Shown one piece after another: positions 42,501 to 57,600 of a DNA stretch of 64,000 nucleotides. Numbering within the stretch: position 1 is the stretch's first letter; every line of letters begins with the position of its first letter. The translations under genes were made by a program, and so were the position numbers. The notes beneath the pieces were generated by a model that worked only from the letters and a program-made list of their open reading frames with translations, did no database searches and was not told the DNA's origin. This DNA is from Rhabdornis inornatus (Eukaryota; Chordata; Aves; Passeriformes; Rhabdornithidae): NCBI GenBank assembly GCA_013397075.1, contig VWZS01002574.1, positions 1 through 64,000 on the forward strand, written 5' to 3'.

Positions 42501-45336
42501 TCCTGCCACATCCCCTCTGCTGGCACAGGCACAGCAGCACAGACACAACCTCACCCCACACCAGCAGCATCACATCACTCAGGGTCATTCAGTTCAAATG
42601 ACAAGGAAAATCCAAGGGGAGGTAAAGGATCTGAAATCCCTTTCACATTCTCACTTTTTCTGCTTTCTGTCCTTATCTCTTCCCTGGTCTCTCAGTTTGC
42701 ATTCAGATTTGCCATTTAAATTTACCAAAATGTGGTTTCTCCTCCCCAGGGCATGGCTGCTGCAAAGCCTGACAGAAAATTTGGAGTTCTGTTCTCAAAG
42801 ATCAAGAAACTGTGCGAGACCACATGAAGAAATGATTATGAAATAAACGTTTTGCAAAGGAAAAACCCCTAACCAAACAAACTCAAACAATAACAACAAA
42901 GCATGCCAAAGAAAATTAAGATGAGGTGAAAAATTATTAACAGCCTGTTAGGGCTAGTTGCATGTGTCACATTTAGTGCACATATCAAGGGAGAAGAAAA
43001 CCCACATTTCTTTCTGCCTCTGATCCATGTTCATATTTGTGGGAATCAAGTGGAAGTAGTCCTCTGCTTAAAGTTAAGCCAGGTACAAACCTAAATGTTT
43101 GCAGGAACTAGTCCTGGACTTGACAGAATAAGCAGCTCTTCCTGCAGTGCATTCAAGTTCTCAGCCAGGCAACTCTTAGGTAACAATAATCATTATCAAA
43201 AATATCTTATGGTGAAATATTGGACTGCAGTGTCTTTCTGGCAGCTCTGCCACCAACACTTCCATGCTCATGGTCACACTGGGCATTTTCTGTCTCCCAT
43301 GTAAAGAAAATCTATCCCTGCTTTTAATGGAATGTAATCTCTCATTTTGTGAGTACTTTGGCGATGTAAAGTGCAGTTTAATTGCTGAGTATTGCTACAA
43401 AATATAGAAGCTTCCAGCACCTACATCACAAAATGCTAATTCAGACACCACCCATTTAAAAACGTTAATCATACACACATCTCTCAACTCATCTTCAGTA
43501 CATGGGTGGAGATATGTCAAATCTTTCAAGGTAGTAATTTACTACTACATCTGCTCTACTTATTTTGTATTAACTCGCCCATCACAGCCACCTTATCAAG
43601 ACAGAACAGAATCAAAATATCCACTGCTTCCCTTTTTATTATCAATAGCAAGCAAAGGACCCTTCACAAGTTGTGGATATTTGAGTAGCACAGGTCTAAT
43701 GCTTCTACTCGAAAATACAACAAAATATAACAGAAGTGAAGGGCAGAAGAGCAGCACCAAATAAAAATTGCACAGCTCTCTAAAGCCTCAATAAAAGATA
43801 AGCCAGAGGTTCCATTTTACAGGAGAGATGATGGAGGCACAAGATGATCTGGTGGTGGAGTTACCTCACAAACCACCAGGACCTCAAGGCTCTAATTCAT
43901 CTTCTCCATTCAAGTGTTCACCTCCCCAAAACCTTCAAATCCACTATGTTTGATCATTGTGCTTGCCTGCACAGCTGGGATAGAGGCTGCATTTTAACTC
44001 TAGCTAGAAAATACCCAATTCACCAGGAAGGGTATAATCACTGTGTTCTACCAGTAAGTCAAAAAATGTCAATTTAATGACATAACAATATCTTTAGAAC
44101 ACAACAGGATCAAACGAAGAGCCACACTTTGTAACTACACACAACGACTTAGCAACATTTACACACAGTTATAGAAAATTCTCACCAGGTGCACGTTGCT
44201 CATTTCGAGTCTGTTTGTCCACACCAGGTTCTGCCTCCTGCTGCTCTGCTGGATGTGGGTTTGGCTCAGGCACAATAATAGCAATAATCAGGAATCCCAC
44301 TACTGCCTTTAGCTCTGGAATCTTCATTTATCTCTACTTGATGACTTCTTAGTCATGTGGACACTGATTTCCTATCCTGGCACAATATTTAAGCTGTAAT
44401 AGTTTGTGTTTCCTAACCTCCATTTTCCTCTTGTTTTTACCTCCTTCTCCAGCATTTCCTACTTCCATTTCAGTGAAATTCCCTTTCCATTTATGAATGA
44501 CATTTAAATTTGGATTGAGGATGTGACCCTGCCCCTAGGAAGGCTTTGCTGACTCCTGCAGCATAAATACAAACAGGGCTGAAGTACAGGTCAGCAGTAG
44601 ATGGTTCTGCCCAGGAGAAAAGAAGAATGATTGTGTCATAATTTGTTCCACTTTCCTTTCTCCTGGGGAAAAAGTAGACTCTTATTTCCTCAGCAAGTAG
44701 AGGCTGCCAGGGTGTTCTTACCTTTGGATATAAAGCAGGATCAGAGTAGGTTTATTTTAGAGGCAGTCTGGCACTAATGCTGAGAAAAACTTCTGGAATA
44801 TCTTTCCTCTGTAATTATCTTTTAAACACTCATGACTTTGTTTCATTTGAAACTTCACATTATTTTTACAGATGATATGAAAATTGTTTATTCCATTTGT
44901 TGATTCCATTGTTGATTTATGCATTTTCACAGTGGAAAGTAGGCAAACATGGGAAGTAATTGGGGGCTTTCCCAGGCTTTATTTTGCTAATTCCAACATC
45001 TGACAAAAAATGTTTCTGCAATATATGTTTTTGTTAGGAGCAACGTTTTTTTCCCCTGAAATAAATGGACCAACTCTAATTACACATTTTATATTAATGA
45101 GACACTTTTCTAGGTGTTCATCCTGCTGGCACTGTTTTGCATATCAGGCAGAGACAGCCCTGCACCTGTCTCACAGAGGAACATCAAGATCCATTATTCT
45201 TTTTGCTTTCTCACAGTACCCCAGGTCTGTAATGATGTATCAATTAATAAAACAATCCAGCTGAAATAATGAACATTTGCCTGTTATAGTTTCTGAGCAG
45301 TTGGGCATCACTGTACAGCAGCACCTGGCAGGACAC
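27529..45336. other. Gene desert, first part
   Basis: About 18 kb without a supportable gene. Open frames such as 34681-35088 and 39877-40176 have no recognisable motifs, repeats or splice partners. A moderately GC-rich block lies at about 36600-37250. Small direct repeats occur (for example around 29809-29850). The synteny suggests a regulatory or structural spacer between CDH26 and the next gene. Confidence 0.5.
29809..29850. repeat. Short direct repeats (ATTCATCAGGAT)x2
   Basis: Two adjacent copies of ATTCATCAGGAT. The preceding TGTGCTGAATAAATATT also occurs about 86 bp upstream, near 29723, suggesting a small local duplication. Confidence 0.7.
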
Positions 45337-45602
45337 TGTCATGGTTTAACCTGCAGACAGCTGAGCACCACACAGCTCCCTCCCTGCCCCGTGGGATGGG
45401 GAGAGGAATACGAAAAAAAAGTAAAATTCATGGGTTGAGATGGAAACAGTTTAAAGGATGGAAAAGAAAGGGATAATAATAATAATAATAACAACAACAA
45501 CAACTCAATCAGGGTGTTATCAACACTGCTCTCACCCCAAACCCAAATCCCAGTTAGGAAGGGAGGAAAAGTGACTGCATCCCAGCTGAAACCAGGACAA
45601 CA
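45337..45602 (+). mobile_element. Internally shortened solo LTR of an avian endogenous retrovirus
   Basis: Begins TGTCATGGTTTAACCTGCAG and ends GCTGAAACCAGGACA, so it has the TGTC...GACA inverted ends of a widespread avian ERV LTR. In between are recognisable LTR pieces: AGCACCACACAGC, CCGTGGGATGGGGAGAGGAA, then GTTGAGATGGAAACAGTTTA and an AATAAT/AACAAC tract. It is about 265 bp, shorter than I remember such LTRs being, so an interior part seems deleted. No retroviral genes are adjacent. A clear target-site duplication is not visible (GACAC left, ACATT right). Confidence 0.8.
45473..45504. repeat. (AAT)n(AAC)n trinucleotide tract
   Basis: About six AAT units followed by about five AAC units, inside the LTR remnant. 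Related LTRs carry a similar A-rich stretch here, so this is probably an expansion of LTR sequence. Confidence 0.9.
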
Positions 45603-48600
45603 TTTTATCAAAGTAAGTTGCTATTTTAAAATTATTGCAGTAATTTATTTTTTAGTTAAAATCATGAGGAACTGAGTTGATGAGCAGGTGCTTTATTAAG
45701 CACTTACCAACCACCTGTAGCCTGGACAGGTATCAAAAAAATCACTAGAGACTTAGCAACTGCTTTTTGAAGTCACTTTAAATTAATAACAGCTTGATTT
45801 TTTTTCCTTTCCTTTGCTTCACTGATTTTAATCACTTGTCACCAAGTTGTATATGTGTCACTGTTTTTTCTGAACAGCTGAACTCACCATTTCAAGCAAA
45901 CTGTTTGCAGGTCCTTGTTTGAGAATTTGGGGCAGCAGCTTAACCTGATGTGCTCTGAGTGGTGGTGATGCAGAGTTCCATGCCCCAGGAGGACGTGAGA
46001 TAAGAAACAACAACTGCTTGGCAGAGATGCAGCTGCACCACGAGGAAAATTGCTTGTTATTCATATGGATCTGTCTCAAGTGACTTCCCTTTCTGAATGA
46101 GTTTGCTGTTGCTGTTTTTTTTTTCCCAGGAGCTCTGGAGTTTGTCTGCAGTGCTGAGTTAACTGGGCTGGTAACAGCTCCAGCTCCTGGTTTGGTTCCC
46201 AGCCTGCCTGAGCCTGAGTGCTTTCCACTCTCACTGATTGACCTAAGGTGGGTTTATGAACCTGAGCCTCATTCAGCACAACTTCCCAGCCTCTCTCACA
46301 CGAGCACAGAGCAGAGCAGACCTGGCCTGGCTCCCTCCAATGCAGCTGAGCCCCTTCCAGGACCTTTGCACAAAGTCAGAAGCAGGAGGAACAGCCTCAC
46401 CTGTCCTAACACATGTGAATTAAAGTAGAATCTCCAAGCTTTATACTCCAGGTCACATAATATTTTATCATACATTACACAGAGGGCACTGTTTTAAAAA
46501 TTCGGAGGTAATACTTTTAAAGACTGGCTACAAAATTCTAATATTTTCCCACAGCAACACAGAACACTGAGGGGATTTATTTGTAGTAATTAAAAAAGAT
46601 TTAGTCCAGAAAGTGCTTTTCAACAGCTACACCAACTTTCCAAGTACAGTATTTCTTGAGGATGACACGATAAATAACATGATAAATAGCATTACTAGAA
46701 CAAACATGGGACAACACAAACATGCTTTGGAAATGGATATTGGATTCTTGGCCCCTGGCAGCAGAAGAATGATACCTGTGGAGAGAAAGGCATAAATCTT
46801 TCAGGCAGCAACTGCCAGAGGCTCTCTGTCCTCTGTGCTGACCATCTGCCTGAGGGAGTGCAATCCCCTTTCTCAGCATAAGTTTTCAAGATATTTTTCC
46901 TGCACCATCCATTAACTTGTAATATTTTTCTCTTTTGCCTTTTGAACTGGTTGTTTTGTTCCCCCCCCCGCCCCATTAGTAAATCACTTTAAAACAATTA
47001 TTATCATTATTACTTTAACCATCATTAACCATTATCATGATTACTTTACTGGTAATTTAGCTAGAAACAACATTCTTTAGTACTCTTTTTCACTGATGTC
47101 CTGTTTCTGGAGCTTGTCCTGCTCTGTAAGGTTATGACAATCTTTTCACTGACACTACAGGGATTTCCAGCCAAGACCTGTAAATCCTGACTGTGTGAGG
47201 GAAGATGGTGCTTTGTTAAAGCAGCAGTTTCTAAAACGTTATGTTTCCATAGTGACATTACTGGTGTTCTCTATTATTTTAAAGGTGTCCTTTGGCTACT
47301 TGGGTAAGCAAAGAGAGAACTGGAAGTGTGTCATGGTCACAATCTGTTCAGACTGGGGATATTCAGCTCTGCTGAATACATCAATGATATCATTGGAGAG
47401 CTTTAATCAGAACTGAAGAGGTGGATATGTAAATGTTATGCAACGTCAAACTAATCACGGAGTCAGATATGAACTCACACCAGGGTGTCTGGTCCTCCAG
47501 GGCACACTGCCCTTCCAGTATGATTTCATCTCCTAGAAATGATCTCTGGTGTGAAAACAAGTTCCCTGGATCCCTTCCAGTCTTCCCCTGCATGTCACAC
47601 TTGCTGTAGAACAACTGTAATTTAGCCAATTTATAGACTTCAAATGTCTTCAGAAACCATCTTGATTTTTGGCAGTGAAGGAAAAACCCTGAAATTACTT
47701 AACCATCTAGTGATTGCAGCCTTTGGAGCTGGCTTTAGTTCTCATTATTCAGTCTATCTCTTAGCTGAGGCAAACACAAAATACAGTTGTCTGTGCTTTG
47801 TTGGAATTGCCAGCACAGGACTTGTGTGTGTGCAGTGGTGTGATTAACTGGGAACAGCTCCTGAATTAACCTGGCACCCTGGCACGTTTCAACTGCACAT
47901 CAGGGCAAAGTGGGAGGGTACAGAACTCGTCAGCATGATGGAATAAACTTTGTACTGCAATTAATACAGATCATTTAATTGTTAGGGCTTTTATCATTAA
48001 AATTTCCAAAGACAGAGACAGTAATGGCACAAATAATTAAACTGTGCTATCTGCATTATCTTCTATCAGCAAGTATCACTTACTGTAGGATTAATTATTT
48101 ACCTCACATGAACCTCAGAGAAATCAGGGAAATGTGTCCAAGACCTGCAACTCTTCAGGGAAGCAGAGCTCTTTGCCCATTTCCATCACAGAGCCTGGGG
48201 AAATACTCTAAATAACCAAGTGCCTTCACAGGCATAATCAAATTCCTACCATAGTTTTATAGAAGCAATGTCCTCTGAATACTTCTAATGTTAGGTAAAC
48301 TCTCACTAGTTAATAACATATTTGAATTGCTATTAAAAAAAATAGCCAGCTTCCTAATTTGACCGTTTTACAGTAACATTTAGTGATATCTCTATTTGCT
48401 GTCCTCCCATGAATAGTTACCATATGTTGGAGTTAATAGAAACATTGCATCATCTTTTATGAGTGCATCAAGTCATCTGCAATTAAGCTTAGATTGTCTA
48501 ATAAAGTTCTGTGACATTTTAGCCTACATTTTATTTCCCAGTAAAAGACTCCTCTGAATGTTATTGCCATAAGAATCCTGGTAATGAGGAAAGATAAACC

Positions 48601-51600
48601 ATTTCATTTGAGGCTGGACAGATGAATATGTCAGCAGAAAACACAGCAGGTGATGGATGAATATACAGTGAGTGAGGCAGCTGAGGTGAGGAACTCTCTG
48701 AATGAAGTTCAGCCAAAACTGAACGATCCAAGAAGCTCCAGAATTGTTTAACAATCAAGGAGAGGATTCCATGGAGTTGGCACTTTTAGCTTTGTGCTGC
48801 TCCTAATCTCTGTAGAAGTGTTTACACATATAAGAAAGACAATGAAGGACACAAAAGTTTGCTGAAGAAAGACCCAAATCCTCCTGGCTATTTACTGTCT
48901 CTCCTTTCCACACCATTAGTTGCAGGAAATGGCTGACTATGGCACTTAGAGCTTGAGCTGAATTCCCACAGACTTGGAAGTTTGTTTTTGCCGAATATCT
49001 CATTTCTTGGGAAGTCCCACCACATCCTACCAGATCCAACCCACCTTGAACTGAAGGTCCACTGAAGACTATAATTTTTTTGGTTCCTGTCCAACTCAGT
49101 AAAAAGTGTGTATATTGTGTTTCCTTTCCCCAAACAGAGCACATCATGGGAAGGGATAAATTCAGTGTTCCAGACAATCCTTGGCCTTGTTGAAGGCATT
49201 ACAAAAATTGCTAATTAATGCTTGTGCAAACAAAATTGTATTTCTGGATATGGTTGTCTAACATGGCAAGGCTCCAAATTTCCCTGAGGATATTTAGACT
49301 GAAAGCACAGAGTGCTCTAACAGACCATTCCTCAGCACTCTTCACTTTCCAATTAAAAAATTCTCCCTCTTTGCTGTAAAATTTACATTACTCTACATTT
49401 CCCTGAATGTCATGCATTATTTATTTAATTTAAAACCCTTGTCTTCAAAAAGAAAGGGATAAGAGATGAGGCAACTGGAGTTCTGGAAAGGTTGATAGAC
49501 AAGGATGGATTGCAGCCAAAACCTAATTGAAGAAAAAGTGTCAATTCTCCATTTAAATCTGAAAGCAACTTTGCAGCTGAGGATTCATCTTCAAAAACAA
49601 GCCTGGTTCTTTAATGAAAAGAGAGCAAAACACACTTTAAAGAACAGTCCTGAGAGATTTTCAAACACTTTGAATTTGTCACACCAGCCTAGGTTAACAA
49701 ATGTTATGGATGAACCTTTTGTTATAAGACAGAACACGTGCAAAATCCTCCATGATTTGGGGTTTTTGAAAATCTCTGAGACTGTTTATGAAGCAATTTC
49801 ACATATAACAGATCCTCCTGGCCCTCACACTTTTATATTTTTACCCTAGACACCAACGTCTAGCTTGGAGGGAAGGAAAAAAAAGGACAGCTCATTACAA
49901 ACACTGTAGGATCTGTTTTACTGTGGCACATTCATTTAGATCTCAATTAAAATGAAAAGAAATCATGTTGGAATTCCGCATGCAAAAAATAAAAATGAAA
50001 GGAAAAAGCAGATATGTCACCTTTCTTTTCCAAATACATAAAACACTACTCCATGGAGAAGAGTAAGACAGCTCCAAACTTACCAGAGTAAGACCAGGCA
50101 GAGGAAACAAAGCAACAGCACAATGAATTTGATCCTTAGTGTTTTGTGAGAAAGTTTTTCTACCATATAATTTCTGATCATTTTGTGACTCCTCTTGAGA
50201 TACTTTTCCACTTGACTTAAACTTCAAAAAGATGGAAAAAAAAATTGCTGTAATTAAACTTCCCCAATCCTCTCTCTCTGCTTTTCTGTAATCTGGCACA
50301 AAGAAAACTTTACTGGACACTGCCCATGGATGCCTTCGTGGGCCTTCAAAAATGAAAACACACCCAAAAATTTGGAGCAAAGTAACATTCCCCAGTAGTC
50401 TTTAAATGGGAACAGAATGTAATTTCAAAATAGCTATTACTTGACTGAAATGATGTGTTATTAGGTACTCTTATAGGTAATTTAGTATATTTAATAAAGC
50501 ATAATAGGTGTTTGAATCAGATAAGCAAGTTAATATTTGTTAACAAAAATGTTTACAAGGTGTAGCCATTTAGAGGGAAGATATATTAGCCCTAAAATTA
50601 ATAGACTGTCCCTTCCCTTTGCTTTATTCAATGCAAGATGACAAGGAGAGTCTTCCTTTAGTTCTTAATCTGAAATACTCTGTTATTCAACTTGGAATAA
50701 TGTATCCAAATGATTTTTACACAACAAAGAGCTGCATAAGCCCAGCACTAATATTTAAAAGTGATGGATATAAACAACCTGTCCATATTTCATCCTCTTG
50801 CAATATTTATTCAGCAGAAAAGAGATGCTGGGTGGGAAATGAACTTTACAAAGTAATTACTTTGGATCTTGACAAAATCTATTCACAGGCCTTCAGGTAA
50901 ATATCAGCTTGATGGGTGCACTGAGGTTTGCCACAGTTACGTGTCCTGCTTAATGGAAATGGGATGTAACTTAAACCCAACAGCTGGTCCACGGAGGAGC
51001 AGAAAATATTTAGAAAAAACATAACTAATAATTGATGAGAAATGTAGGAATTAAAAAGACAGCTGATAGCAGGACTGGATTCCACACCACAGCAGTTGCC
51101 ACAGCCAACATACAACTGTATTTAGCCCCTTTTTTTCAAAAGGAGTGTTTATAGGCTTGTATATAACAAATATTTTGTATATTCAAATATCTTGTATATT
51201 CAAATATCTTGAAAGATAGCTTGGAGAAATCCTCTAAAAATATAATATTTTTATAAGCAATAAGGAAACAGTATCACTAGTAATATATTAAAACAAACTA
51301 TTAAAACAAGCACCATAAACTGCCCCTGATATTCAGAGTATGATCAGGTCTCTACTTTTCCTTGGGAGTGATTTGAGGGAGTTCAGACCTTGCTGTGAAG
51401 TCCCACCCTCAGTGCCATCACCACTGAGGATTTTTTAATGCCTCTATTAGGAAAAACATTCCCTTGGAGATGAGGAGGCATCAAACCCACGTCACAAACC
51501 TCCCAGGACACAGCACTGGACTCACACTGTGACTGCTGGATGTTACCAAACACTCCCACAAGCCATGGGAAGGTGGCTGCATTCTGCATTTCTTGATGTA

Positions 51601-54600
51601 AAAGCACGTTTGGATCACCCAGAATGAAAGTCATCCTGCAAATGTGATTATAAATGGATGCTGCTGAATTTGAATAAAATTTACAGCGAACAACAACAGA
51701 CTTTACATCTCCTTCACACATGCAAAGAAAACTGAGCATAATGGAGCATTCTAAGGGGAATAATCAGTGTCAAACAGCACCATACAAAACTGAAAGCTCT
51801 ATATTACAGTAAGCAACTCTGGAGAAGATGGTAGGAAATGCTTTATATTCATATTTTCCTTATTATACTTTAAGCGTACAGAAAAAGTAGATTTTTTTAC
51901 AACAGTACACTTAGTATGGAAGTTGTTTTACTACTCTACCAATTTTATCTTCTCATTTCTTCACAGATAAGCAGCAATAAAGAAAAAATGGTCAATAAAA
52001 CATTACTTCTTAATTTTTTGCGTATTGCTCCTACTGTAGGTTTCATTCTCAGTGTTCCTAAATAAAAATGTTATTTAATGATCTCTGTTATTGGTTGTTA
52101 TGTGAGGAAACAGAGCTGAGAATTTGAGAATGAAGAGTCTTCCAGATGGAGCTTACACATTAACATTTAATATTTATGACATGGAAAGGCCACCATGCAA
52201 AACTTTATACCAGCTGAAGGAAGAGTAAATTTAGAAATTAGGGCTGGCTGATGCTCAGTTCCTGCTGTGGATGTTACAGTCTGGGAAGTGATAAGTAAAA
52301 CTTGGGTTTCAAGAGAAGAGATTCCCACATGGGGTAAAAATTTTGGTGAAGATACTTTTTAACAATCTGCCCTGTGCTGGGGTGGGGACATTTTAGGGAG
52401 CTCCAGCATTATTACATGAGTGTGAGTGTAGAAAAACCACTGATGTCCAAGGAGTCTGAACCTAAACAGGATCTGCCTTTGTCTCTCCCTTCCCTCCACT
52501 CTCGATATTTGCTTTTCTTGGGCAGCCACGTGGATGTTGTAACATTTACTCTGAGCTGGCTGGGAAAAAAAGAAAGACAGCTTACAAACTTAGACTCTGG
52601 TCTAAATCTCCAGCTTCTATTTCCATTCTCAGCTACATCTTTCCCTCTGTTTTTTTGGTTTTCTATGTTACATTTAGTTCTAGTTTTGCTCAAGTAAAAA
52701 AAATCTTGAAGAGAAGAGAAGAGAGAAGAGAAATTACTGTTTTATACATAACTTCCAAAAAGTCCTTTTGTGTAAGACGTCTGGAATAAGCCAACTAAGT
52801 ACAAAGATTTGTCTCAGTCTCACTTAAGTGCTGTGGTTTTCCTCATTTTTTTTGTTTCTCTGTACAAAAGAGGAAGGTGAGAGTGAGTGGGGAAGTGAGG
52901 AAGAGCAGGATGTTGGGAAACAGCAGCGTTTTGCTGAGGAGAATCTTTAAGTCTTGCTCGTTGTTAATTAATAGGAACAACATGCAATATTCATGAAGTG
53001 ATCACTGTGGCAATGCTTGGCCACAGGAAGATTCTCCTCTAACACAGCCCTTGGGAAAGGCTCATCTACTGTTTAAAACACCGACTTACAGATGAGCCTA
53101 AAAAGAATTACAGTGTTGATGTAGCTGGCATGAGCAGTTGCTGATCTACTGCTCTGCTTTGCTCTTACAGCTTGAGAATTCTTCCCTGCCTGCCAAAATC
53201 TGTATCGGTAGGACTTTGTCAGGTTCTCTGCATCAAGCCCACAGAGATGCAGCTCTGCACAGGGATCTCCCCAGCTCCCTGCTGGCTTTCCCCAGGAACA
53301 GGAGAGGGGCAGAGCCTGCAGAGCCCCCAGGATGTGCAGGGCAGAAAGGTGTGAGAGGCAATGTCACAGCATGGAAACAGCCTGCTGGTGATGGTGACAA
53401 CACTCTGCTCCTGAGGTGCTGCTCACACTGGGCAGTGCTCCCCAGCAAGCAGGAGCTGTGTGTTATCCCGTGCAGAGGAACACACAGATAACAAATTCAA
53501 ACCTGAGAGAGGAATCATCCAGGCATGCACGGGGTCTGGGAACAAGAGTGGGGATCCTCCCTGGACCCAGGAGTGCCTGGAAATTGTCAGGGCTGTCAGA
53601 GTCAACAGTGGGAGAGGGAGGGAGGCAGGAAGGAAGGACTGCACTGTAAAATCCCATAATAGGCTCGATATTAATTTATAACCCCCTGGGCATGCAAATA
53701 TTGTCAGGTAAACACTGCAAGGCAGTGAACAGCAAGTCATTATCAGCTGTCAGTTTTATGACTCAGATCAAACCAGGCCAGTTTGATAATCTGCCTTTCT
53801 CTGTTTGCTGGCTCAGAAATGTGCATTTTTCCACGTAAAGCTCTCTCAAACCTGGTGTTAGAAAGGAAGGACAGAGACGTTTTGCCTTTCAGCTAGTTTC
53901 AGAACTCCTCAAACAAGAAGGTAGAGTTTTCCCTACAGAGTCACTTTTTCAGAAGGTCAACACTTTGAAGGATAAAGAGGTTTTCTCTCTGCTGGGGACA
54001 GAAGAGCCTTGCAGGTAGGAGCTGCCACATGTCTCTGATCAATCTGAGCCCCAAACCAGCGCCACCTCAACCTCCCTCTGGTCACCTCTCTGTCTCTGCT
54101 TTGTTCCAGTACCATCAAAATGAGAATATGGCCACGAGGACATGCAATCCTCTGATTGAAGTGATTATGGTTATTACCATTTTCATGATCTACACACCAA
54201 AGGCCATGAATTTCTGATCACCTGGTTAAAAGAAGCTGTCTGGGAGCAAACTTTATATCATGAAGCTATTGTAGTAAATGGAGATATCCTGTTAATGCCA
54301 TCATTTCTGCTATTTAGACACCCCTAGAAAACAGCTTGTCATTGTAATGGGCTACCTTGAGTGCTCAATAGAGAAGTTTTCTGAAATCAATCACATCTAG
54401 ATCTATCTGATACTCTTGTCATAGTTCGTACCTGAAATAATGAACTGAGCAAATCTATTCAGAATTGGCTTCAAAATTATACAGCAATTTAATCAATAAC
54501 TTGATTGCAGTCCTCTTTCCCACAGCAATGTTGCATTGACATTTTCAGGTTATAAGAAGTGTCTTTAGCTCTGAGTACACAAAAAGCATCACTTTTGGCA

Positions 54601-57600
54601 GTGACAATACTTCAGTGGCTGGAGCCTGGGATCAGCTCAGGCCCAGGATCAATACAGCAGCAAGCATCAGCCAGTTAATATTGACAACAAACTGCTACAA
54701 CATCCAAATATGAAGGAGCCTCTTTTGAAAGTAATTCCTGCTCTTCAAAATATAAAAATAATAGCAAAGTACAGAAGATAATAGAAGATAATTAAGCTGC
54801 TCCTCTGTGCAGCTCAGTCTAAGCCTGCCTGTAGGCTCACAGGTCACCTGCTCCCATTTTCCTGCCTACACTCACATTTCTCATCATTCCAAAATCCTCT
54901 TGACACGGTTCTTGTCCACTTTCCAGTGTCCTGCCCCATGCTCAGCTCTGGAGGCAGAGCAGAGATTAAAGTATTGAAAATTTGGACCCAAGCAGTCTTC
55001 AACAAACATTCATAAGTAGAAATAAAACTTTTTTTTTTTTCAGTATTCCATGTTAAAAAAAAAAAAAAAGAAAAGAGAGAAGTTTTATTTAGGCTCAATT
55101 CAAGCAGAATTTATTTTCCCCTCAGTTTGGCAGCTGAACCAAAAGAAAAAAAAATCAATTATTCAGAGAGCCCTAAGAGCCTTACTGAGGCCACCAGGGA
55201 CCAGTACTCCACTAACGATTTTTTTTTGAGTTATTTTGGTTTAATAGTAAAAAGGCTGCATCTGAGTTGAGCCAAGAGCCTTTTGTAATGTTTGTGTGTC
55301 AGCATTACACGGCCTTTATTTTCTCTTCTCTAAAGTCGGATTGTTTGAAGCCTAATACTGTGATCATTTATTTACACATAGCCCAGGAGGAAGCAGTTGG
55401 GCTTGGTTAATATTCAGCACAGATTTCTGCAGTGATTGTCCCTGGCTTGCAGCTCCCACATCAGACACATGCTCTAAGCTTATCGTGCACAAAAGGATGT
55501 TGTTTCCACCATGACATTATAATTTTGTAATGGATTAATTTTCATTTTCATCTGCTCATGGATGATCTCTTGGTGGGGAATACAACTGTCAGGCCCTTCT
55601 GGGATTTTCCAGAGCTATCACAAGGGCATTCTACAAGTACCAGACCACTGTTTTCATGCAAACCACAGGAGCAGAAGTTTGAATATTGGAGGAGGAATAA
55701 TGCACATGTACCTTCCAATGGAAAAAAAAAAGGGCTTTCTGGGAAACAGAATCACTTGTAGATAAGAAACTGTAATGAAACATGAAACATTCATAAAAGA
55801 TATATGACCAATATTTTATCCAGTATATGCTGAAACCTATGTAAGGTTAACAAATAAGTATTTTTTCTCTTCAGCCTTTCCAAACACAACTTCAGCAGGT
55901 TCTCTTACAAAAATTTAACTTTTGAATTTCTCCCTCCATGAGTCTACAGGCATATTTGGAAAGGTCAGTGCATTTTGGGAGAGATCCAAGTCAAAAATTA
56001 CAGAATTTCTTCCTCTGCAGCAGGGACTCTACAAAAGCAGCTGTGATAATTAAATTTATTAAGATTTTAAAGTAAATTTAAACCAGTTTCATGCACAGAT
56101 CTATTCCTTTACATCACATGCATAAACTCCAAAAAACAAAGATTTGACCAGAAAGTTAAGCATCTGTACCTGATAAAATGGTTTTAAATGCTTGTGCTGT
56201 AGGTTAGTGCCTCCACACAGGTTTTATTGCAGCCATTGGTAAGAGGTGCTACCTTAGCTTGGATTTTTTACCCAGTGTACTTGTGGTATTTCCAAATACA
56301 AAACCTGTCCTAGCTGATGCTTGCTAAATGCAAATGACAGGCAAGCTGTTAAAGCAGAGCCTTGAGGCAGTGTCAGGGTGCTGAGGGGTGTGCATGTCCC
56401 GTTTGTTTGGAAGAAAGGAGCAATCATGTAAGGGATTTATTCAATTTAGATACTACAGCTAAAACAGCATTAACTGATCTTTTATCAGCTATTCCAAGAG
56501 TGCATCTCACTGGTGGAAACAATGCAAGTTTTAATCCCAAATCTGGAGTACTGAGTAAATCCTCTGAAGAAGATTGTAAAGTCCCTTTTCTCCTGGTGCA
56601 GCTCAGCAGCCTCCTGCAAACCAGGACTCAGAGGATTTGTCTGAACAGCCCCCTACCACTGAGACCATAGAGAGAATGGAATATTTTACATTTTAAAAAA
56701 ACCCAAAACCAAACGACTTTGTTGTCTGCAGGAAGAGAGTGGAATTAATTAACTATTACAGTGAAACAGAACTCTGCATTTTTTGTTACTTTTATCTTGT
56801 GTCTGTGAGCACACTGGTCATGGCCCATATAAGCTGTATATGTTTACTTTACATCATTATGTTATTTCTGGGGAAATTATAACCTTCACAAACCATGAGA
56901 TTTATGGTTTGGCTCAGGGGTGAGTCAAATCCTTGCTAGACATTACCAAATAATGTGTTTCCTAGAACAGCAATTCTGGATAAATCCAATACAATGTTAC
57001 TGTGGAGGATTGAGATCACAAATCAGAAATCAAACGTTGGGACCATATCTTAAAATCTTTTGTAAAATGCAGGGGTTCTGATGTGGAGATTTAGATTGCT
57101 ATGGATGCCCCTCTCTTGAATAATCTTTTGCTGGTTCTGCTGCAAACTCATTACTGTTTGTTTAACCTTTTAAATTCCATTTTGATTTCGGTAAAAATGC
57201 TGTTTTCCCCACTTTAATGGCCAAGCCATGTCACCCCTTGTCTCTCTCTTGTGCTCATCCCAAACTATTATTTTGACATATATCTGTTGAGAATCTGGTT
57301 CATTATCTCCTGAAGAACATCTTTTTCTCAAATGTCAAAACAAAAGTATGCTCAGCTGTTCTGCAGAAATTTGCAAACTAATGGACCTTTCACTCTGGAA
57401 ATAAAGGACTTTAATTGAGTATTTTAATGTGTTTGGGAGGATGTGGAAGATGGATGAATGAAAGTGATATGTCTTTTACCAACAAAGACTAATGTTGCAG
57501 GAATGTAGGGGGAAGTGCATAATTAGTTTCCATTTTCATCAGAGCAGATACTCAGCTTCCAGAAGGTCTGAACTAAAACAATTTGGATATGTAACCTTTT

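Noticed and set aside
45339..45611. Minus-strand 90-codon open frame with poly-Leu
   Set aside because: Antisense of the LTR remnant. The poly-Leu comes from the AAT/AAC tract.
50619..50900. 93-codon open frame ending at a donor-like CAG|GTAAAT
   Set aside because: No recognisable domain and no convincing acceptor or partner. Treated as chance.
53171..53207. Segment between TCTTACAG and ATCG|GTAGG resembling a tiny exon
   Set aside because: No conserved peptide, no partner exons, and such pairs of sites occur by chance in 40 kb.
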